9,977 nucleotides of DNA from Lysobacterales bacterium. Its GTDB lineage: Bacteria; Pseudomonadota; Gammaproteobacteria; Xanthomonadales; SZUA-36. Position numbers and translations under genes: made by a program. Below the pieces are notes generated by a model. The model was not told where the DNA came from. It made no database searches and saw only the letters and a list, made by a program, of their open reading frames with translations. Positions 6,469 to 9,977 of this stretch are shown here, one piece after another; position 1 is the first letter of the stretch; each line of letters begins with the position of its first letter. The stretch spans positions 1 to 9,977 of the forward strand of contig SHZL01000081.1 in the NCBI GenBank assembly GCA_009692275.1. The letters are read 5' to 3'.

Positions 6469-7303
6469 CTTTGCTCTTGCCGGAATCCTTCTCAGAGGCG
6501 TTGACGGGATCACCGGCCTCCAGCGGTCGAACTGCCGCCCGGTTCACGCGGCGCGTTTTCCACTGCTGCCTGCGGAACAAGGTTAAGGCCAGCCCGGAAA
6601 TGACGTAAGCCAGCGCGAGTACCAGCATGACCGTGGGTGGGTCTATGGCCAAAAGCGCAAACACCAGCACGATAAGGAACAGGACATACATCGGAATCCT
6701 GTCCCCCATGGGCCAGGTCTTGCCACTGAAATACCGCACCCGCGAGAACATCAGCAACGCCAGGAATACTGTTTCAAGCCAGATTACCCAACTGACGGTT
6801 TCGCCGTGAATGCCGTGGCTGGTAAAAAACCAGACCGTCGAGACCATGGTGCCCGCAGCAGCAGGAGTAGCGAGGCCCTGAAAGTGACTCTTGTCTTCTA
6901 CCCCAACCTGGGTATTGAATCGCGCCAGGCGCAGGGCCGCACAAGCCACATACAGAAACGCAGCCAGCCAGCCCAATTTTCCTGCCATCGGTCCGAGGTC
7001 ACGGAGGCTGGACAGGGACCAGTTGAAGGCCAGCAGTGCAGGCGCGAGGCCAAATGAAATCAGGTCGGAAAGGCTGTCGTATTGCACTCCAAAATCGCTC
7101 TGGGTATTGGTCAACCGTGCGACCCTTCCATCCAGGCCATCCAGCACACCCGCCACAACGACTGCAATTGCGCTGGCAGAATAGTGGCCGTTGATGCCAC
7201 TGATAATCGAGTAGAACCCTGCAAACAACGCGGCCGTGGTCAATGCATTGGGCAGAAGAAACACACCTTTTCGGAATCTGTTTGCTCCAGGATTCATGCT
7301 CAT
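6449..7303 (-). CDS. pssA: PssA, CDP-diacylglycerol-serine O-phosphatidyltransferase
   Basis: This integral membrane enzyme makes phosphatidylserine from CDP-diacylglycerol and serine, the first step to phosphatidylethanolamine. The complete CDP-alcohol phosphotransferase motif D-x2-DG-x2-AR-x8-G-x3-D-x3-D is visible, with D55, D58, G59, A62, R63, G72, D76 and D80. Before it lies LLPNALTTAALFAGFYSI, typical of the PssA subgroup. Several hydrophobic helices follow, ending in FALLAIDPPTVMLVLALAYV. The last 40 or so residues are polar and charged (KTRRVNRA...KDSGKSKDG) and probably cytoplasmic. The length is 284 aa. This type is unrelated to the PLD-like PssA of E. coli. ATG at 7303 is taken as start; another ATG two codons on (7297) is possible and neither has a strong SD. 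It heads the pssA-holD-rimI run. Confidence 0.93.
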   Translation of the reverse strand: MSMNPGANRFRKGVFLLPNALTTAALFAGFYSIISGINGHYSASAIAVVVAGVLDGLDGRVARLTNTQSDFGVQYDSLSDLISFGLAPALLAFNWSLSSLRDLGPMAGKLGWLAAFLYVACAALRLARFNTQVGVEDKSHFQGLATPAAAGTMVSTVWFFTSHGIHGETVSWVIWLETVFLALLMFSRVRYFSGKTWPMGDRIPMYVLFLIVLVFALLAIDPPTVMLVLALAYVISGLALTLFRRQQWKTRRVNRAAVRPLEAGDPVNASEKDSGKSKDGPGTP

Positions 7304-7327
7304 ACCGCGATAAATTGGGGAAATATC

Positions 7328-7355
7328 ATCATAACATCTTGGCGCGCCGGGTCAC
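7328..7355 (-). promoter_or_regulatory. candidate sigma-70 promoter of pssA-holD-rimI
   Basis: On the minus strand a -35 box GTGACC (7355..7350, four of six) is followed after 16 nt by TATGAT (7333..7328, five of six). Transcription would begin near 7321, giving a short leader of about 18 nt to the pssA ATG at 7303. The -35 box is one arm of a dyad shared with the divergent promoter. Confidence 0.45.
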
Positions 7356-7366
7356 AGAAACTCTGT

Positions 7367-7393
7367 CTGACCAGGTATACACTGTGCTATAAA
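7367..7393 (+). promoter_or_regulatory. candidate extended -10 promoter of the DUF4124 gene
   Basis: TGCTATAAA at 7385-7393 is an extended -10 (TGn plus TATAAA, five of six). CTGACC at 7367-7372 is a possible -35 with a short 15 nt spacer, tolerable with an extended -10. Transcription would start near 7400, about 25 nt before the ATG at 7425. It points away from the pssA promoter, and the two -35 boxes are 11 nt apart. Confidence 0.45.
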
Positions 7394-7424
7394 TGTGCCG
7401 TTGATCAATGCAAGGATTGCAGAC

Positions 7425-7913
7425 ATGAACATTTTGGCCCGCTTGACACTAGGTTCTATCCTTTTTTTCGCCGTCCTGACCGGTGCCCTGGGACAGTCCC
7501 AATCCGTTTATACATGGACGGACGACCAGGGTGTCGTGCATTACACGGACAGACCGCCGGATAATCCCAAAGCGGTTGAAATACCCGCCACCGAGGTATA
7601 CCGCCCCGGTTCCACTGGAGCCTACCCCCCAGCAGACGCAGCAGTGACCGAGGACGAGGAAAACCCGGCCGCAGTCGAGTCTTATGCTGATGACCGGCGC
7701 AAGCAGCTTGCTGAGGCGCAGAAAGAGTCCAGAGCAAAACAAGCTGAGCGTGCACGCATTTGCAAACAGGCCCGCGACCAACTGGAAACCATTGAGCCCT
7801 CGCGTCGGGTGTTTTTCACTAATGATCAAGGCGAAACCGAACGCCTGAACGATGAGCAGCGAGTGGCCATGGTAGAGCAGGCCAAGGCTCTCATAGCCCA
7901 GAACTGCGATTAA
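7425..7913 (+). CDS. secreted DUF4124 domain protein of unknown function
   Basis: The 162 aa product starts with a signal peptide: a short N-region with R6, a hydrophobic core LGSILFFAVLTG, and a likely cleavage after A-L-G (residue 23). Immediately after comes SVYTWTDDQGVVHYTDRPP (27-45), the DUF4124 hallmark, a short beta-type module found at the N-terminus of many gammaproteobacterial envelope proteins. Residues 66-90 are acidic and Pro/Ala-rich; 90-125 form a charged, probably helical stretch (RRKQLAEAQKESRAKQAER). The C-terminus carries a FFTNDQGETERL segment and ends in NCD. C113 and C161 could form a disulfide. ATG at 7425 is preferred over the GTG at 7395 because it has AAGGA 8 nt upstream and begins the signal peptide directly. 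The protein is probably periplasmic. There is no lipobox. No function is known for the family. Confidence 0.88.
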   Translation: MNILARLTLGSILFFAVLTGALGQSQSVYTWTDDQGVVHYTDRPPDNPKAVEIPATEVYRPGSTGAYPPADAAVTEDEENPAAVESYADDRRKQLAEAQKESRAKQAERARICKQARDQLETIEPSRRVFFTNDQGETERLNDEQRVAMVEQAKALIAQNCD

Positions 7914-7936
7914 CCGGCCGCACTAGGGCCCGGGAG

Positions 7937-7963
7937 CTATCCGGCAGGCAAGCCTGCCGCTAC
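7937..7963 (-). repeat. REP-like extragenic palindrome with GTAG head
   Basis: Read on the minus strand, a GTAG tetranucleotide (7963..7960) is followed by CGGCAGGC-TT-GCCTGCCG (7959..7942), an 8 bp perfect inverted repeat, then GATAG. This is the layout of repetitive extragenic palindromes (GTAG or GGAG head, GC-rich hairpin), and it resembles Pseudomonas REPs of the GCGGGCTTGCCCGC type. It lies in the 85 nt spacer between the DUF4124 gene and proS. No T tract follows on the plus strand, so an ordinary terminator is less likely. Only one copy is in this window, so repetition is not shown. Confidence 0.5.
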
Positions 7964-7966
7964 AAT
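7961..7966 (+). promoter_or_regulatory. possible -10 box for proS
   Basis: TACAAT is one mismatch from TATAAT and sits 32 nt before the proS ATG. The region where a -35 should lie is occupied by the palindrome and has no TTGACA-like sequence. It overlaps the GTAG head of the REP-like element, so the match may come from that element. proS could alternatively be transcribed from the DUF4124 promoter. Confidence 0.3.
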
Positions 7967-7998
7967 GCCTCGTTTGGAAAAACGGGATTGACACAGGC

Positions 7999-9720
7999 AT
8001 GAGAGCCAGCAAATTTCACCTGCTCACTACGCGCGAAGTTCCTGCCGATGCAGAAATCGCCAGCCACCAGCTCATGCTGCGTGCTGGCATGATCCGCAAA
8101 CTCACCGCCGGCATTTACACCTGGACTCCACTGGGGTGGCGGGTGCTGCGCAAGGTCGAGAACATCGTGCGCGAAGAGATGGACCGCGCTGGTTATCTCG
8201 AATTGCTCATGCCCGCAGTCCAGCCAGCCGAATTGTGGCGTGAAACCGGGCGCTGGGAAGACTTTGGCGGGCAGTTATTGAAAATAAGAGACCGTGCCGG
8301 GCGTGATTACGTGTTTGGTCCCACCCACGAGGAAGTGATCACCGACCTGGCTCGTAATGAACTGCGCAGCTACAAGCAACTGCCTATTACGTTTTATCAG
8401 ATTCAAACCAAGTTCCGCGATGAAATCCGGCCTCGCTTCGGAGTGATGCGTGCGCGCGAGTTCCTCATGAAAGATGCCTATTCCTTTCATATTGATTCTG
8501 CCAGCCTGGAAACCACCTATTGGGAAATGTACGAGGTTTACTCGCGCATTTTCACGCGGGCAGGATTGAGCTTCCGTGCGGTGCGCGCCGATTCCGGGGC
8601 AATTGGCGGTAATGCCTCGCACGAATTCCACGTGCTGGCGGATTCCGGTGAAGACCAGATCGCATTTTCCACGGGATCGGACTTCGCGGCCAACCTTGAA
8701 CTGGCGGAAGCCCCGATGCCCTCAACACCCCGGCCCGCAGCAACCGAGCAGTTGCGGCTGGTGGACACACCCGCTGCGCACACCATAGAAGAGTTGGTGA
8801 CGCAATTTGACGTTCCGGTGGAAAAAACCATAAAGACCCTGATCGTGGCAGCAGCGCCCGGCAACGATTCCCCGTTTGTGGCCTTGCTGGTTCGCGGTGA
8901 TCACAGCCTCAACGAATTCAAGGCGGTTAAACTCGGTTGCGTGGCGCGCCCTTTGCGCTTTGCCACCGAGGACGAAATCCGCGCGGCCATTGGTGCGGGA
9001 CCTGGCTCGCTGGGTCCGGTCAATCTGCCCGTTCCCTGTGTTGCCGACCACAGCGTCTGCATCATGGCGGATTTTGCCGGCGGGGCAAATGTTGAAAACA
9101 AGCACTATTTCGGCATCAACTGGGATCGAGATGCCGCTCTGCCGGCTTGTGCCGACCTGCGCAACGTGATTGAAGGCGATGACAGCCCTGACGGCAAAGG
9201 CAAAATCAGCCTCGCGCGCGGCATAGAAGTGGGCCACATTTTCCAGCTTGGCACCAAGTACTCAAAAGCACTCAATGCGGTAGTGCTCGGGGAGGATGGC
9301 AAGTCTCATGTCATGCCGATGGGATGCTACGGCATCGGCGTGTCGCGCATTGTCGCCGCGGCCATTGAGCAAAATCACGATGACCAGGGTATTTGCTGGC
9401 CGGAACCCCTGGCCCCGTTCCAGGTGGCGGTACTGCCCATGAATGCACGCAAGTCACACCGGGTCCGCGAAGTGGCCGAGAAACTCTATGCGGATTTGCT
9501 TGCTGCGGGGGTAGAAGTGTTTCTGGATGACCGCGACATTCGGCCAGGCGTGATGTTCAATGACATGGAGTTGATCGGGATTCCCCACCGCGTGGTCATC
9601 GGTGAGCGTGGCATTGACAGTGGTGAGTTGGAATACCGTTATCGCACCGACGCGGAAAATACCACCATTCCACTAGCCACAGCGGCAGAAACCATCATCG
9701 GACGCCTGGCCCCACGCTGA
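7999..9720 (+). CDS. proS: ProS, prolyl-tRNA synthetase (bacterial type with editing insertion)
   Basis: This class II synthetase charges tRNA-Pro and clears alanyl-tRNA-Pro. The sequence shows the N-terminal MRASKFHLLTTREVP and LRAGMIRKLTAGIYTWTPLG; motif 2 with FRDEIRPRFG (from F139) and FLMKDAYSFH; an inserted YbaK-like editing domain at about 224-407 with K279 in VEKTIKTLIV, the same number as the key editing lysine of E. coli ProRS; GHIFQLGTKYS; motif 3 GCYGIGVSR with C443 and R450; and a C-terminal anticodon-binding domain at about 475-573 with FLDDRD. The length is 573 aa, against 572 in E. coli, with matching numbering. The ATG at 7999 matches the family start. A GGGA at 7984-7987 and an AGG at 7994-7996 are the only SD-like bases, neither well spaced. 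It is convergent with trpS, the stops being 15 nt apart. Confidence 0.98.
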   Translation: MRASKFHLLTTREVPADAEIASHQLMLRAGMIRKLTAGIYTWTPLGWRVLRKVENIVREEMDRAGYLELLMPAVQPAELWRETGRWEDFGGQLLKIRDRAGRDYVFGPTHEEVITDLARNELRSYKQLPITFYQIQTKFRDEIRPRFGVMRAREFLMKDAYSFHIDSASLETTYWEMYEVYSRIFTRAGLSFRAVRADSGAIGGNASHEFHVLADSGEDQIAFSTGSDFAANLELAEAPMPSTPRPAATEQLRLVDTPAAHTIEELVTQFDVPVEKTIKTLIVAAAPGNDSPFVALLVRGDHSLNEFKAVKLGCVARPLRFATEDEIRAAIGAGPGSLGPVNLPVPCVADHSVCIMADFAGGANVENKHYFGINWDRDAALPACADLRNVIEGDDSPDGKGKISLARGIEVGHIFQLGTKYSKALNAVVLGEDGKSHVMPMGCYGIGVSRIVAAAIEQNHDDQGICWPEPLAPFQVAVLPMNARKSHRVREVAEKLYADLLAAGVEVFLDDRDIRPGVMFNDMELIGIPHRVVIGERGIDSGELEYRYRTDAENTTIPLATAAETIIGRLAPR

Positions 9721-9735
9721 GCCACAAGCCGGGAA

Positions 9736-9977
9736 TCATCCCAGCCGGCGTAATCCGGCAGCATCACGGATTCGGCTCATGAACGGCGTCGCAAATGACC
9801 TGGCTTTGGCTGCCCCTGCGTGCAATTCCTCCTCGATCTTCTGCGGCTGGGCAACCAGGCTGTCATACCGCTCCCGTGCAACAGCAAGCTCGGCGTTAAT
9901 CAGCTCGAAGGTCTTCTGCTTGGCATCGCCCCAGGCGATACCCTTGCGGTAGGCCTCGCTCATCTCTTCTCTTTGCG
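9736..9977 (-). CDS. trpS: TrpS, tryptophanyl-tRNA synthetase (C-terminal part, cut by window edge)
   Basis: The frame is open to the right edge and shows the last 79 residues. They match the TrpRS C-terminus: YRKGIAWGDAKQKTFELI (the GxxxWGDAKQ or G-Y-AK element that begins the final helices), INAELAVARERYDSL, AQPQKIEEELHAGAAKAR and the tail ATPFMSRIRDAAGLRRL. This extended tail belongs to the longer TrpRS form of Pseudomonas, Xanthomonas and relatives; the 334 aa E. coli form stops earlier. The HIGH and KMSKS motifs lie outside the window, so activity cannot be judged. The stop TGA is at 9738..9736, 15 nt from the proS stop. An ATG at 9963 is internal, not the start. Confidence 0.88.
   Translation of the reverse strand, partial: QREEMSEAYRKGIAWGDAKQKTFELINAELAVARERYDSLVAQPQKIEEELHAGAAKARSFATPFMSRIRDAAGLRRLG

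Noticed and set aside
8722..9237. 171-codon minus-strand ORF inside proS
   Set aside because: Antisense to the ProRS editing domain; no recognisable protein features.
9744..9759. GCCGG-CGTAAT-CCGGC hairpin
   Set aside because: Five bp stem inside the trpS coding end with no T tract; not convincing as a terminator.

Overview
This 10 kb window looks like ordinary chromosomal housekeeping DNA from a gammaproteobacterium outside the Enterobacterales. The reasons are the divergent lptF / pepA-holC-valS arrangement, the presence of both clamp-loader subunits chi (HolC) and psi (HolD), a CDP-alcohol-phosphotransferase type PssA (not the PLD-like enzyme of E. coli), a DUF4124 protein, and a TrpRS with a long C-terminal tail. 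The order or family cannot be fixed from the sequence alone.

Layout. The minus-strand 5' end of lptF (lipopolysaccharide export permease) runs off the left edge. After a spacer of about 200 bases comes a plus-strand operon-like run: pepA (leucyl aminopeptidase), holC (Pol III chi, overlapping pepA by 1 nt) and valS (valyl-tRNA synthetase). Facing it is a compact minus-strand run read pssA -> holD -> rimI: phosphatidylserine synthase, Pol III psi and the ribosomal protein S18 N-acetyltransferase. pssA and holD overlap by 20 nt; holD and rimI are 6 nt apart. A 121 nt divergent promoter region separates pssA from a plus-strand gene for a secreted DUF4124 protein. A short spacer with a REP-like palindrome follows, then proS (prolyl-tRNA synthetase). 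The 3' end of trpS (tryptophanyl-tRNA synthetase) converges on proS from the right edge.

Functions. Three aminoacyl-tRNA synthetase genes (valS, proS, trpS) lie within about 7.4 kb. The partner subunits chi and psi, which form a heterodimer linking the clamp loader to SSB, sit on either side of valS on opposite strands. pssA and lptF concern the cell envelope; RimI modifies the ribosome.

No convincing new multi-gene system was found. The points most worth checking are the missing conventional start codon of lptF (a CTG fits best), a REP-like palindrome with a GTAG head upstream of proS, a dyad spanning two back-to-back promoters, a psi gene that automatic pipelines may call hypothetical, and a small ORF with a strong ribosome-binding site just upstream of lptF. 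No tRNA, rRNA, CRISPR array, insertion sequence or prophage gene was seen.
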